Assembly: GCA_963703175.1 (NCBI GenBank)
Contig: OY969794.1
Span: 1,860,001 to 1,924,000 of the forward strand
Source: VRUE01 sp963703175
GTDB lineage: Bacteria; Actinomycetota; Thermoleophilia; Solirubrobacterales; 70-9
Reading direction: 5' to 3'
Length of the DNA stretch: 64,000 nt
Positions 18,943 through 29,102 of this stretch are shown here, in pieces (positions within the stretch are counted from its first letter, which is position 1; each line of letters opens with the position of its first letter). The notes below the pieces were generated by a model, which worked only from the letters and a program-made list of their open reading frames with translations, searched no databases and was not told the DNA's origin. The translations under genes and the position numbers were made by a program.

Positions 18943-19341
18943 TTGCCGTTTGCAGACATTAACTTCGGAGAAGCGCTTCTAGTTGCCTTCGAGGTCTTCT
19001 TCTTCGTGGTCTGGATCTGGATTCTGATCACGATCCTCACCGACCTTTTCCGCGATCACGAGATCTCGGGATGGGCCAAGGCGGCATGGGTCTTGTTCTT
19101 GGTCTTCATCCCGTTCCTGACCGCGCTCATCTACCTAATCGCGCGCGGCAGCGGTATGCGCGACCGGGCGATCAAGGCGCAGACCGACGCCAAACAACAT
19201 TTCGACGCTTATGTGCGTGAACAGGCGCACAGCAGTGCCGGTTCCCCGGCCGACGAGTTGCACAAGCTCAACGAGCTGAAGGAAAAGGGCGCCCTCTCCA
19301 GCGAGGAGTTCGACAAGGCGAAAGCCAAGCTGCTCGCCTGA
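18943..19341 (+). CDS. PLDc_N/SHOCT membrane protein
   Basis: Membrane protein of 132 aa. Two hydrophobic spans (about residues 10-33 and 45-70, ending FIPFLTALIYLIARG) form a phospholipase D N-terminal-like module, and the C-terminal SHOCT motif is DELHKLNELKEKGALSSEEFDKAKAKLL. The TTG start is supported by AAAGGA about nine bases upstream, the same spacing and motif as at the cupredoxin gene. SHOCT-tailed proteins are common in actinobacteria and have no firm function. Confidence 0.85.
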   Translation: MPFADINFGEALLVAFEVFFFVVWIWILITILTDLFRDHEISGWAKAAWVLFLVFIPFLTALIYLIARGSGMRDRAIKAQTDAKQHFDAYVREQAHSSAGSPADELHKLNELKEKGALSSEEFDKAKAKLLA

Positions 19342-19349
19342 CAGCGTTC

Positions 19350-19386
19350 CGCCACCGCGGCGCCAGTCGTCGCGGTGGCGTTTTTT
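19350..19386 (+). terminator. intrinsic terminator after the SHOCT gene
   Basis: CGCCACCGCG (19350-19359) pairs perfectly with CGCGGTGGCG (19371-19380) across an 11-base loop and is followed by six T residues. This is the clearest classical Rho-independent terminator in the window, nine bases after the stop codon. Confidence 0.92.
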
Positions 19387-19475
19387 CCTGCAAGTGGGGC
19401 AAATCTGCAAGGGAAGTTGCAAGTTATTAGCAACTCCTAACAATCTTTAGGCGACTTCGCTAGCGTGGCCCGCCG

Positions 19476-20687
19476 ATGCGCGCCCCTTCTGGTTCTTCTC
19501 GGTGGCTGTTGCTCCCGGCCGTCCTGCTTCTCCTCGTGCTCTGCCTCGTGGCCAGCGCGCCGGCCAAGACCCTGCGCGAAAAGCTCGACGCCACCGAAGG
19601 CAAGCTCAGCCATGTGCGCGAAACCCAGAGCACCCTCGCGGACACGATCGCCGAACAGAACAAGGCAATCGACTCGATGCTGGGTGAAGTCTCACGGCTG
19701 CGCCAAGAACAACTCGCGCTGGAGTCCGAACTGGCCGACAAGCAGGGCGAACTCGATAGCGCCACGGCCAAGCTGGAAGCCGAACAGGATCGCTTGGCGC
19801 GGATCCGTGCCAAGCTGCAGCGAGCGCTCGATGTCTTGCGCGAACGGCTGGTCGCGATCTACGAGGCCGGCAGCCCCGACGTGCTCAGCGTCGTGCTCGA
19901 ATCGGAGACCTGGTCCCAGGCCAGCGTCCGCGCCGAATACCTGAGCCGCGTCCAGGACTACGACGACTCGGTCGCTGGCCGAGTCAAGGGCCTGCGCGAC
20001 GAAGCGAAGACGGCCGTCAAGCAGATGGCGGAGATCCGCCTGCAGCTGAAGGAAGCGCGCGACGAAATCGCCACCAAGGAGCATGAAGCGGCCGACGCGC
20101 GCGCCGAAGCAGCGGCCCGCTTTGCCGAGCTGAAGGAAGCGCAGGCGCAGCGTCAGGAGGATCTGGAAGCGCTCGAGTCGCGCGAAGCAGCGCTTAACGA
20201 CAACCTGGCCTCGATCTCAGAACAGCTCACCGCTTCGGGTGCGCCGGCGCCTACCGGCACGCCTGCACCGCTCACCCCCGGGCAGAGCGCCGAATACATC
20301 TCCGAAAGCCAGGCGAGCGTGCCGAGCGCCGCTCCTCCCGCCGTGCAGGCGGCGATCGAAGCGGCCAACTCGATTGCGACCACGCCCTATATATGGGGCG
20401 GCGGTCACGGCTCCTTCGAATCGTCCGGCTACGACTGCTCGGGCGCGGTCAGCTTCGCGCTCAACGGTGGCGGCTTCCTCTCCAGCCCGCTTGACTCAAC
20501 CGGACTGGAGACCTGGGGCGACCCGGGCCCCGGCCAGTGGATCACCGTCTACGCCAACGCCGAACACGCCTGGATGATCATCGCCGGCCTCGCCTTCGAC
20601 ACGGTGGGTGGCCCTGGGCCGCGTTGGCACTCGGAACTGGTTGATTCGCCCGAAGGGTTTATTGCTCGGCACCCCAGCGGTTATTGA
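19476..20687 (+). CDS. secreted coiled-coil NlpC/P60 peptidoglycan hydrolase
   Basis: Exported 403-aa protein. A signal peptide (residues 9-30, LLLPAVLLLLVLCLVASAPA) is followed by a long coiled coil (about 32-240, including LREKLDATEGKLSHVRETQ and repeated heptads), a Pro/Ala linker and a C-terminal NlpC/P60 domain starting PYIWGGGHG. The catalytic Cys321 is in GYDCSGAVSFAL and His364 in AEHAWMII. The layout matches the RipA/CwlO type of cell-separation DL-endopeptidase. Its stop codon lies inside the first arm of a family A repeat. Confidence 0.9.
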   Translation: MRAPSGSSRWLLLPAVLLLLVLCLVASAPAKTLREKLDATEGKLSHVRETQSTLADTIAEQNKAIDSMLGEVSRLRQEQLALESELADKQGELDSATAKLEAEQDRLARIRAKLQRALDVLRERLVAIYEAGSPDVLSVVLESETWSQASVRAEYLSRVQDYDDSVAGRVKGLRDEAKTAVKQMAEIRLQLKEARDEIATKEHEAADARAEAAARFAELKEAQAQRQEDLEALESREAALNDNLASISEQLTASGAPAPTGTPAPLTPGQSAEYISESQASVPSAAPPAVQAAIEAANSIATTPYIWGGGHGSFESSGYDCSGAVSFALNGGGFLSSPLDSTGLETWGDPGPGQWITVYANAEHAWMIIAGLAFDTVGGPGPRWHSELVDSPEGFIARHPSGY

Positions 20688-20802
20688 GAGCCGTCCCGGT
20701 AGGGGTTCCGCTTAACTTTTTTTGAAGACGGTGAGCGGCTGTCCGATGGCCCCGCCGCAAAAAAAGTACAAGACGCTCCACCCCTACCGGGACGGCTCTC
20801 AA
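20684..20802 (-). repeat. family A long-hairpin element, copy 1
   Basis: Arms 20684-20706 and 20780-20802 are perfectly complementary over 23 bases (outer end TTGAGAGCCGTCCCGG). Between them, read on the minus strand, are the conserved blocks GCGTCTTGTACTTTTTTT and AAAAAAAGTTAAGCGGA seen in copies 2 and 3. The element lies exactly between two convergent genes and each arm contains the stop codon of its neighbour. It is a likely bidirectional terminator or structured RNA, and its conserved interior exceeds what a simple terminator needs. Confidence 0.85.
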
Positions 20803-21449
20803 GTCCGAGCGCGTACGAGCTCGGTGAGGTAGCTTGGGCACTCGAGGCCGGGGGAAAGGCGCTCGTCGGCTTGTGGAGAGCTTGCAGCTATTCGTAAGCC
20901 GATCGTTCCTGCCCAGACCGGTAGCTCGTAGTCCTCGGCGTCGTCGAGGGGTCCGCCGCTGCGTAGCTTGGCTGAGGTCTCGTCGAGCGGTAGGCGGAGG
21001 ACGGCGGTGGCCTTTAGCTCTTGCGCGGTTGGCAGGCGGGCGTCGCCCCAGCGGCCAGGTATGAGCTTTTCGGTGAAGGCCTTGAGCGCGTTTCGTTTTT
21101 CGTCGGCGGATTCGACTGGTTGGGGCCGGCCGAAGACCACGACCGAGCGGTAGTTGACCGAGTGGTGGACGGCCGAGCGAGCCAGCACCAGGCCGTCGAG
21201 CAGGGTGGCGGTCAGGCAGATCTCCGCTTGCTCAGCTCGCCGTAGCGTCGGGCTCGCGGCCGAGCCATGGATGTAGAGCCAGTCTCCGGCACGGGCATGC
21301 AAGGTGGGGATGACGATGGGGTGCCCGGCCGGGGCGACCGTGCCGACGTGGGAGACGATCGCCTCATCGAGGATCGCCTCGACCGCCTCGCGTTCGTAGC
21401 TGGCGCGGCTGGGCATCCTCGTCACCTTGGTTCTCGGCCTTGCCGCCAT
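20799..21449 (-). CDS. pyridoxamine 5'-phosphate oxidase-like flavoprotein
   Basis: Protein of 216 aa with the split-barrel FMN-binding fold. Conserved stretches are AILDEAIVSHVGTVAPAGHPIVIPTLHARAGDWLYIHGSAAS and SVNYRSVVVFGRPQPV. This is the nitroimidazole-resistance/PNPOx-like subgroup rather than true PdxH. The ATG at 21449 is chosen because AAAGGAGGGG precedes it by four bases; an ATG 33 bases upstream lies before that site. It is divergent from a MocR regulator, a pairing usual for genes of vitamin B6 metabolism, so its substrate may be a B6 vitamer (inferred). Confidence 0.85.
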   Translation of the reverse strand: MAARPRTKVTRMPSRASYEREAVEAILDEAIVSHVGTVAPAGHPIVIPTLHARAGDWLYIHGSAASPTLRRAEQAEICLTATLLDGLVLARSAVHHSVNYRSVVVFGRPQPVESADEKRNALKAFTEKLIPGRWGDARLPTAQELKATAVLRLPLDETSAKLRSGGPLDDAEDYELPVWAGTIGLRIAASSPQADERLSPGLECPSYLTELVRART

Positions 21450-22816
21450 CACCCCTCCTTTTTGTAATCTGTTACAGTACAAATATTACTATTGAGCTGA
21501 CACAGTATCGAATAACTGGGAAGGGTGCGGCGGAGATCGCCGCCAGCATCGAGCGCGGCATCGAAGCCGGGGAGTTGCCGCCCGGCGCTCCGTTGCCGGC
21601 TGTCCGTTCGCTCGCGACGGAGCTGGGCGTCAGCCCGACCACCGTCGCCGCCGCATTCAAGGACTTGCGCTCGCGCGGCCTCGTCGTGACCCGTTCGCGC
21701 AGCGGCGCTTTCGTCAGCTGGCGACCGCCGGTCGCTGGGGCGTGGCACGGTGCCGTGGCCCCGGTCGGCGTCCGCGACCTGGCGAGCGGCAACCCCGATC
21801 CTGAGTTGCTGCCGGACCTGACCCCTGTTCTGCGTCGAATCGAGGTACCGCGCCAGCTTTACGGCGGCGACCCCGCCGATCCCCAGCTGATCGAGCTGGT
21901 CAGTGCCGAGCTTGGCGGGGCGGGGGTAGCAACCGACGACATCGCCGTCGTCAGCGGCGCCCTCGACGGGATCGAGCGCGCCCTGGCGGCGCAGCTCCGG
22001 CCCGGCGACCTGATCGCGGTCGAAGACCCAGGCTTCGCCGGGCTCTTCGATCTCCTTCGCGCCGGTGGTTACGCGCTGCGCCCAGTGGCGATCGACGCCA
22101 AAGGGATGGTCCCGACGGCACTCGGTGAGGCGCTTGACGATGGAGCGAGTGCGGTGGTCGTCAACCCGCGCGGTCAGAACCCGACCGGGGCCTCGCTCGA
22201 CGAGGAGCGCGCCACGGCGCTGAAACGCGTGCTCGACGGCGATCCGGATGCGATGGTCTTGGAGGACGACCACTTGGGTCCGATCGCCGGAGCGCCCCGC
22301 CTCACCCTGACCGCCGGCCGGCGCCGCTGGGCGGCCGCACGTTCGCTAGCCAAGTCCCTCGGCCCCGACCTGCGCCTCGCCGTCATAGCCGGCGACCCCC
22401 ACACGATCAGCCGCGTACGCGGTCGGCAGGCCGTAGGCCCAGGCTGGGTCAGCCACCTGCTCCAGCGCACCGCGGCGACGCTGATGGCGGACGGGGACGT
22501 CACCGACCTCCTTGACCGAGCAGCCAAGACCTACAGCGAGCGCCGCAAGGCTTTCATCGCCGCCCTAGCCAAGCACGGCATTAAGGCAGACGCCCCAAGC
22601 GGCCTAAACGTCTGGATCCCAGTCCCAGACGAGACGAGCATCGTCCAAGCCCTGCGCGAGCAGGGCTGGGCGCTAGCCCCAGGAGCCCCCTTCCGCCTCC
22701 AGTCAGAACCAGCGATCCGAGTCACCATAAGCTCCCTAAAACCAGACGAGGCGCCGGCCCTGGCCGCCGCAATCGCCACGTCCCTGCAGCCGTCCCCCCG
22801 AACGCGCCCCGCATAA
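21440..22816 (+). CDS. MocR/PdxR-type GntR regulator with aminotransferase domain
   Basis: Regulator of up to 458 aa: a GntR winged helix (about residues 23-92, AEIAASIERGIEAGELPPGAPLPAVRSLATELGVSPTTV) joined to a class I aminotransferase-like PLP domain. The usual PLP Lys is expected in RSLAKSLGPDLRLAV. TTG 21440 is the only ordinary in-frame start, but it lies inside the PNPOx-like gene and would make the AT-rich promoter patch coding. The real start may be ATT 21485/21491 or CTG 21497, just before the ELTQYRITGKG segment. Probably controls the divergent gene in response to PLP. The stop precedes a family A repeat. Confidence 0.85.
   Translation: MPPSPLLFVICYSTNITIELTQYRITGKGAAEIAASIERGIEAGELPPGAPLPAVRSLATELGVSPTTVAAAFKDLRSRGLVVTRSRSGAFVSWRPPVAGAWHGAVAPVGVRDLASGNPDPELLPDLTPVLRRIEVPRQLYGGDPADPQLIELVSAELGGAGVATDDIAVVSGALDGIERALAAQLRPGDLIAVEDPGFAGLFDLLRAGGYALRPVAIDAKGMVPTALGEALDDGASAVVVNPRGQNPTGASLDEERATALKRVLDGDPDAMVLEDDHLGPIAGAPRLTLTAGRRRWAAARSLAKSLGPDLRLAVIAGDPHTISRVRGRQAVGPGWVSHLLQRTAATLMADGDVTDLLDRAAKTYSERRKAFIAALAKHGIKADAPSGLNVWIPVPDETSIVQALREQGWALAPGAPFRLQSEPAIRVTISSLKPDEAPALAAAIATSLQPSPRTRPA
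21463..21476. promoter_or_regulatory. candidate operator/promoter between PNPOx-like and mocR genes
   Basis: TGTAATCTGTTACA has TGTAA and TTACA arms around four bases. It lies in an AT-rich patch (21461-21493) otherwise rare in this genome, between the divergent starts. MocR proteins bind direct or inverted repeats in such spacers to control themselves and the facing gene. The assignment rests on position. Confidence 0.45.
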
Positions 22817-22928
22817 GCCCCATCCGGTAGGGCTGAAACGTCTTGTACTTTTTCGGTGCCGGCTCCGGGCGCCAGCCCCGAGGCGATCCACCGAAAGAAG
22901 TTAAGTGAAAGCCCTACCGGATGGGGCT
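22816..22928 (+). repeat. family A long-hairpin element, copy 2
   Basis: Arms 22816-22834 (AGCCCCATCCGGTAGGGCT) and 22910-22928 are perfectly complementary over 19 bases. Inside are the blocks GAAACGTCTTGTACTTTTTC and GAAAGAAGTTAAGTGAA, then a variable GC-rich centre. It fills the whole space between the convergent mocR and MBL-rhodanese genes. The arm sequence differs from copy 1 at several paired positions while complementarity is kept, evidence of selection for pairing. Confidence 0.85.
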
Positions 22929-24320
22929 CTAGGCAGGCCCTTCGTCCCGCTCGACCGGCCGACCTTCCGCAGCCCAAGTCCCGACGCCACCCCGCGCAAC
23001 GTGAATCGTCGCGAACCCCTCACGCTGCAACACCGAAGCCGCAAGCCCACTCCGTTTGCCCCCCTTGCAAATCGTCGCCAGAGGGCGGTCGCGGGGCAGC
23101 TCGTCGAGCCGCCGCGCCAGCTCTCCGTAAGGGATGTGGAGCGAGCCGGCGATGTGGCCGGCGGCATACTCGTCGGCGCCGCGCACGTCTAGGACCAGCG
23201 GCGGTTCCCCGTTATCCAGCAGCTCGGCGAGTCGCTCGGGCCCGATCGGCTCGATCCGCGCGACCGGGCGCTCCTCCGCCCGCCAGGCGCTCATGCCGCC
23301 GCCGAGGAAGCCGCGCACGTGCAGGCCGACCGCGGCGAGCAGCTCCGCCGCCTCGAGCTCGTTGCCGTCCGAGGCGGCGACGACGACCACCTCGCCGTCG
23401 GGTGGGACGACCTGGGCGACCTTGGTGGCAAAGCCCGTGTCGTAGCCCGAGGCGCTGATCGCGCCCGGAATATGGGCCTCGTCGAACTGCTCATTGGTGC
23501 GCGAGTCGACGGCGAAGGCGCCGGAGGCGATTGCCGCCTCAAAACGGCGCGGGGTCAGGCGGGCGGGCGAGCCGATCGACTCGACCAGCGGACCGCGGTT
23601 GAGCTCAACGATGTGCTCCACGTTAGGCGGCCGCTGGCCCAAGCTGGAGACGGCGTCCTCGACGAACTCGGCCTCCTCGGCGAAGGCCAGCGCCCGATTG
23701 TGGCGGCGCTCGAAGCCGATCGTCGAGGAGGTCTTGAGGTCGATGCCGGAGCTGCCGCAGAGCGAGCCGCCGAGGTGTCCTGGCCAGACCTCGACCTCGT
23801 CGGGCAGAGTGAGCAGCCGCTTGTGCAGCGAGCGGAAGATGTCGGCGGCGCCCTCGCGCGGCTCGACGGCGAGGTCGGGGCGGGCGACATCGCCGACGAA
23901 GAGCGAATCGCCGCTCAGCACCGCGACCGGGTCGCCGCCGCGCTCCGCATCGCGCAGCAGAAAGGAGGTGTGCTCGGGCCGGTGGCCGGGCGTGTGGATC
24001 GCTTCGATCGAGACCGCCGCACCGAGCTCCAGCGTCCAGCCGTCGGTGAACGGCTCGTGCTCGAACTCGGCCTCGGCCTCCTCGTTGATGTGGATCGTCG
24101 CCCCGGTTGCCCGCGCGAGTCGCCCATGGCCGGAGACATGGTCGGCGTGGTTGTGCGTCTCCAGTACGTGCTCGATCCGCACGCCGTGCAGGCGGGCGAG
24201 ACTTACGTAGGGGTCGATGTCCCACTGTGGATCGACCACTGCGGCGACCCCCGCAGCCGAGTCGCCGACCAAGTAGGAAGCGCAGCCAAGGTCCTCGTGG
24301 ATGATTTGCCTGAAGAGCAA
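22929..24320 (-). CDS. MBL-fold persulfide dioxygenase-like protein with two rhodanese domains
   Basis: Sulfur-metabolism protein of 463 aa. The N-terminal metallo-beta-lactamase domain has THNHADHVSGH (metal site), a second His in TPGHRPEHTSF and Asp in GDSLFVGDVARPDL, as in ETHE1-type persulfide dioxygenases. Two rhodanese domains follow. The second has the active loop CKGGKRSG; in the first the Cys position reads AASDGNE, so it is probably inactive. TTG 24320 is chosen because GAGAGG precedes it by five bases and because homologues start with the LLFRQIIHEDLGCASYLVG segment. It is divergent from acs. Confidence 0.88.
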   Translation of the reverse strand: MLFRQIIHEDLGCASYLVGDSAAGVAAVVDPQWDIDPYVSLARLHGVRIEHVLETHNHADHVSGHGRLARATGATIHINEEAEAEFEHEPFTDGWTLELGAAVSIEAIHTPGHRPEHTSFLLRDAERGGDPVAVLSGDSLFVGDVARPDLAVEPREGAADIFRSLHKRLLTLPDEVEVWPGHLGGSLCGSSGIDLKTSSTIGFERRHNRALAFAEEAEFVEDAVSSLGQRPPNVEHIVELNRGPLVESIGSPARLTPRRFEAAIASGAFAVDSRTNEQFDEAHIPGAISASGYDTGFATKVAQVVPPDGEVVVVAASDGNELEAAELLAAVGLHVRGFLGGGMSAWRAEERPVARIEPIGPERLAELLDNGEPPLVLDVRGADEYAAGHIAGSLHIPYGELARRLDELPRDRPLATICKGGKRSGLAASVLQREGFATIHVARGGVGTWAAEGRPVERDEGPA

Positions 24321-24397
24321 TTCGGCCTCTCGGTTTGCCGAGAATCGTTGAACGGGTAGCTTTTCTCGCTCAGGGTAGCGACCAACGGAGGAGCTCA

Positions 24398-26380
<1,983 letters not shown>

Positions 26381-26385
26381 CCGCC

Positions 26386-26435
26386 GACGTGCCGTCGCTA
26401 AGAGGCCGCTATGGGTACCTAAGCGACGGCACGTC
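26386..26435 (+). repeat. family B 50-bp palindromic repeat, copy 1
   Basis: Arms GACGTGCCGTCGCT (26386-26399) and its exact complement (26422-26435) enclose the conserved centre AGAGGCC-GC-TATGGGTACC. It lies between the convergent acs and ion-channel genes and abuts the channel stop codon. It matches copies at 34016, 58588, 61613 and 62567. Confidence 0.92.
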
Positions 26436-27233
26436 TTAGCCCGAGGCGCGCTCGTCGATCATTCGCTCTACCGCGATCTCGAGCGCCTGCAGTTGCTCGC
26501 GCACGCTGCGAAGTTCGCGTAGGGCGACCGCCTCGGCCGTCAGCCTCTCGGCCTCGAGCTCTTCCTCGACCTCGAGGATCTCGGGACCGAGGAAGCGCTG
26601 GGCGAAGGCGCCGGTGAGCAGGGCGACGAAGCCGATGCCGACGATCAGGATGAAGGTGGAGACGATCTCGCCGCCGGTCGTCGACGGGTAGATGTTCGAG
26701 CCGAGGGTGGTCATCGTCGTCACCGCCCAGTAGATCCCGTCCCAGGTGTCGAGGTGCTGGTTTTGCCGCTCGAGCGCGACGAAGAGAGCGCCGCCGCCGA
26801 TTACCGTGAACACCGCCAGTAGGGCGGCGTAGTGCAAACCCTCCAGTGAGAAGACCTCGCGGGTGAGCTGCGCCAAGCGCAGTAGGCGGAGGAGGCGCAG
26901 GAGGCGGAGGACACGGAGACCCTGCAGGCCGGCGGGGAGTAGCGGTGGGGTAAGGACGACGATGACCAGGTCGAGCGGGTGGTGGCGGATCCAGGTGCGG
27001 CGGTCCGGCACCACGGCCAGCATCACGATCAGCTCAATCGCAAATGCGGCCCAGGTGACCCAGTTGAGGACGATCGCGACGCTCTCCAGCCAGCCCCCGG
27101 GGTGGGACTCGGTGATTGCAACCATCGGCAAGGTCAGCGCCGCCGCGATCAGCATCGGCGTGTTGAGGATTTCGGCGACGCGCGTGCTGCGCGCGTCCAT
27201 ACCCGGCTCGTAGGTTGCCTGCGCAGGGCTCAC
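26436..27233 (-). CDS. voltage-gated-type ion channel with atypical filter
   Basis: Six-span potassium-channel-like protein of 265 aa. An S4-like helix with Arg every third residue (LRVLRLLRLLRLLRLAQL, about residues 108-125) indicates a voltage sensor. The pore helix and filter read WAVTTMTTLGSNIYPST, where canonical channels have TVGYGD, so the GYGD element is replaced and one residue shorter. A C-terminal coiled coil (about 218-260) probably mediates assembly. The GTG at 27233 is used; the ATG 35 bases downstream, before DARSTRVAE, is also possible. Ion selectivity cannot be assumed to be K+. Confidence 0.8.
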   Translation of the reverse strand: MSPAQATYEPGMDARSTRVAEILNTPMLIAAALTLPMVAITESHPGGWLESVAIVLNWVTWAAFAIELIVMLAVVPDRRTWIRHHPLDLVIVVLTPPLLPAGLQGLRVLRLLRLLRLLRLAQLTREVFSLEGLHYAALLAVFTVIGGGALFVALERQNQHLDTWDGIYWAVTTMTTLGSNIYPSTTGGEIVSTFILIVGIGFVALLTGAFAQRFLGPEILEVEEELEAERLTAEAVALRELRSVREQLQALEIAVERMIDERASG

Positions 27234-27301
27234 GCGCGTCTAGTTCGACGCCGGCACGAAAGGGCCTACCGAACCATGTTCCGTCTCTCGCCCGGAAAGA
27301 A

Positions 27302-27316
27302 TAGTTTGCTAAACTA
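27302..27316. promoter_or_regulatory. MarR-type operator
   Basis: TAGTTTGCTAAACTA is an inverted repeat of six bases on each side of GCT, ending 13 bases before the marR start codon in an AT-rich promoter. Its symmetry and size match sites bound by MarR dimers. It should allow autoregulation of the marR-MFS operon. Confidence 0.6.
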
Positions 27317-27329
27317 ATTATCAAGGCTA

Positions 27330-27806
27330 ATGACTCAGGCGAACACCGACACCGCGCTTACCGACTCCGCTTCCAGACTGCGGATGGCGATCGTGCGCAC
27401 TTCGCGGCGCCTGCGGCAGGAGGCTGCCGGGGCGGTAGGGGAGCTGACGCCGACCTCGGCGGCGGCGCTGGCGACGGTGGAGCGGCACGGGCCACTCACG
27501 CCCAGCGAGCTGGCCGAAATCGAGCGGGTGAAGCGGCCGACCGCGACGCGGACGCTGCGCGTGCTCAACGAAGCCGGCCTGGTCGAGCGCACGCGCGACC
27601 CGGAGGACGGGCGCAGTGCCCTGCTCAGCATCACTGCGGCGGGACGCGAGCGACTGCGCCGCCTGCGCGGGCGCAAGAATGCTTACCTGGCGCGCCGCAT
27701 GCGCGACCTGCCAGCTGAGGACGTGGCGACCCTGGAGCGGGCGGCGGAGATCCTTGAGGGGATTCTGGAGCAGCCGCGCTCCGCCAGGCGCGAGAGGCTT
27801 TCGTGA
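27330..27806 (+). CDS. MarR-family regulator
   Basis: Winged-helix repressor of 158 aa. The DNA-binding part reads LTPSELAEIERVKRPTATRTLRVLNEAGLVERTRDPEDGRSALLSITAAGRERL, with the family's wing motif DPEDGR. The first and last helices form the dimer interface. It is the first gene of a two-gene operon with an MFS exporter whose GTG overlaps its stop (GTGA); this pairing usually means a ligand-relieved repressor of an efflux pump. Confidence 0.92.
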   Translation: MTQANTDTALTDSASRLRMAIVRTSRRLRQEAAGAVGELTPTSAAALATVERHGPLTPSELAEIERVKRPTATRTLRVLNEAGLVERTRDPEDGRSALLSITAAGRERLRRLRGRKNAYLARRMRDLPAEDVATLERAAEILEGILEQPRSARRERLS

Positions 27807-29041
27807 GCGCCGCGGTAAGGCGCAGCTTCCACTCCCTCTCCGTTCCCAACTACCGGCGCTACTTCGTCGGGCAGGTCGTCTCGCTGTCGGGCAACTGGAT
27901 GCAGACCGTCGCCGCGGTCTGGTTGATCCTCAGCCTCACCGGCAGCGGCGTCGCCGTCGGATTGACCACCGCCCTGCAGTTCCTGCCTATGCTCCTCTTC
28001 GGCGCCTGGGGTGGATTGTTCGCCGACCGCTTCCCAAAGCGAGGTCTGTTGATGGTCACCCAGGCGCTGATGGCAATCCCGGCGATCGGCCTCTTCGCGG
28101 TGACCGAGACCGGGGTCGTCACGCCCTGGATGGTTTACCTCGCTGTTTTTGCGATGGGTACCGTCAACGCGGTCGACAACCCGACCCGGCAGAGCTTCGT
28201 GATCGAGATGGTCGGCCCGGACAGGGTCGTCAACGCGGTCAGCCTCAATAGCGTCATCGTCCAGTCGGCGCGGATCGTCGGCCCGGCGATCGGCGGGCTG
28301 CTGATCGCGGCGTTTGGGCTGGGGCCTTGTTTCGCCGTCAACGCCGTCTCCTTCGCGGCGATGATCGCCGCCCTTTGGCGGATGGATCCCGCCCAACTGC
28401 GCGCAGCTCCTACCGGCGGACGCGAGCCGGGGGCGATCCGAGCCGGCTTGCGCTACGTCAGGCGGACGCCGGCGCTGGCCGTGCCGCTGGCCCTGATGGC
28501 GCTGGTCGGCACCTTTGGCTTCAACTTCCAAGTGGTGCTGCCGCTGCTCGCCCGCTTCAGCTTCGACGGCGGCGCTGGCGCCTACGCGGTGCTGGTCTCG
28601 GCGATGGGAGTTGGCTCAGTCGCGGGCGCCCTGGTCACCGGCGCCCACGGTCGCACTGGCCCGCGCCTGATCGCCACCGCGGCGCTTGCCTTCGGCGTCG
28701 CCGCCTTGCTCGCCGCGGCGATGCCGGCGCTGGCCTTGGAGATTCCGATGCTTGCCCTGCTCGGCGCCGCCGCGGTCACCTTCGCCGCGAGCATCAACTC
28801 AACTCTGCAGCTGGCAGTCGAGCCAGCAATGCGCGGCCGGGTGATGGCGCTCTACTCGGTCGTCTTCCTCGGATCGACCCCAATCGGCGGCCCCCTAACC
28901 GGCTGGCTCTCACAGGCCTACGACCCGCGCGTGGCGCTGCTGCTGGCCGCGATCGCCGGCCTCTCAGCCGCCTGGGCAGCCCACGTCTCCTTTGCCCGGA
29001 TCGGGAAAGCCGCTGTGAGTCCCGCTACCGCGATGTCATGA
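27803..29041 (+). CDS. MFS exporter, EntS/MFS_3 type
   Basis: Twelve-span major facilitator of 412 aa. The N-terminal SVPNYRRYFVGQVVSLSGNWMQTVAAVWLILSLTGSG is a signature of the enterobactin exporter EntS-like branch, and the motif A region FGAWGGLFADRFPKRGLL follows span 2. Proton-driven efflux of a siderophore or hydrophobic drug is likely, under the MarR protein encoded just upstream. The substrate is not determinable. A long hairpin follows directly. Confidence 0.9.
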   Translation: MSAAVRRSFHSLSVPNYRRYFVGQVVSLSGNWMQTVAAVWLILSLTGSGVAVGLTTALQFLPMLLFGAWGGLFADRFPKRGLLMVTQALMAIPAIGLFAVTETGVVTPWMVYLAVFAMGTVNAVDNPTRQSFVIEMVGPDRVVNAVSLNSVIVQSARIVGPAIGGLLIAAFGLGPCFAVNAVSFAAMIAALWRMDPAQLRAAPTGGREPGAIRAGLRYVRRTPALAVPLALMALVGTFGFNFQVVLPLLARFSFDGGAGAYAVLVSAMGVGSVAGALVTGAHGRTGPRLIATAALAFGVAALLAAAMPALALEIPMLALLGAAAVTFAASINSTLQLAVEPAMRGRVMALYSVVFLGSTPIGGPLTGWLSQAYDPRVALLLAAIAGLSAAWAAHVSFARIGKAAVSPATAMS

Positions 29042-29094
29042 CGAGCGCGTTCGCCCTTTGTGGCGCATAGCCATACAAAGGACGAACGCGCTCG
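29042..29094. repeat. long intergenic hairpin (family C)
   Basis: CGAGCGCGTTCG and CCCTTTGT (29042-29061) pair with ACAAAGGA and CGAACGCGCTCG (29075-29094): 20 base pairs with one mismatch around the 13-base loop GGCGCATAGCCAT. It lies between the convergent MFS and substrate-binding-protein genes. It lacks a U-tract and is structurally like the family B and D hairpins. Confidence 0.85.
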
Positions 29095-29102
29095 CCGGGT
29101 CG

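Noticed and set aside
19387..19475. A ydaO/c-di-AMP riboswitch before the NlpC/P60 gene
   Set aside because: Such genes often carry one in actinobacteria, but this spacer is only 89 bases and shows just a small AGTTGC...GCAACT stem, too short for that RNA.
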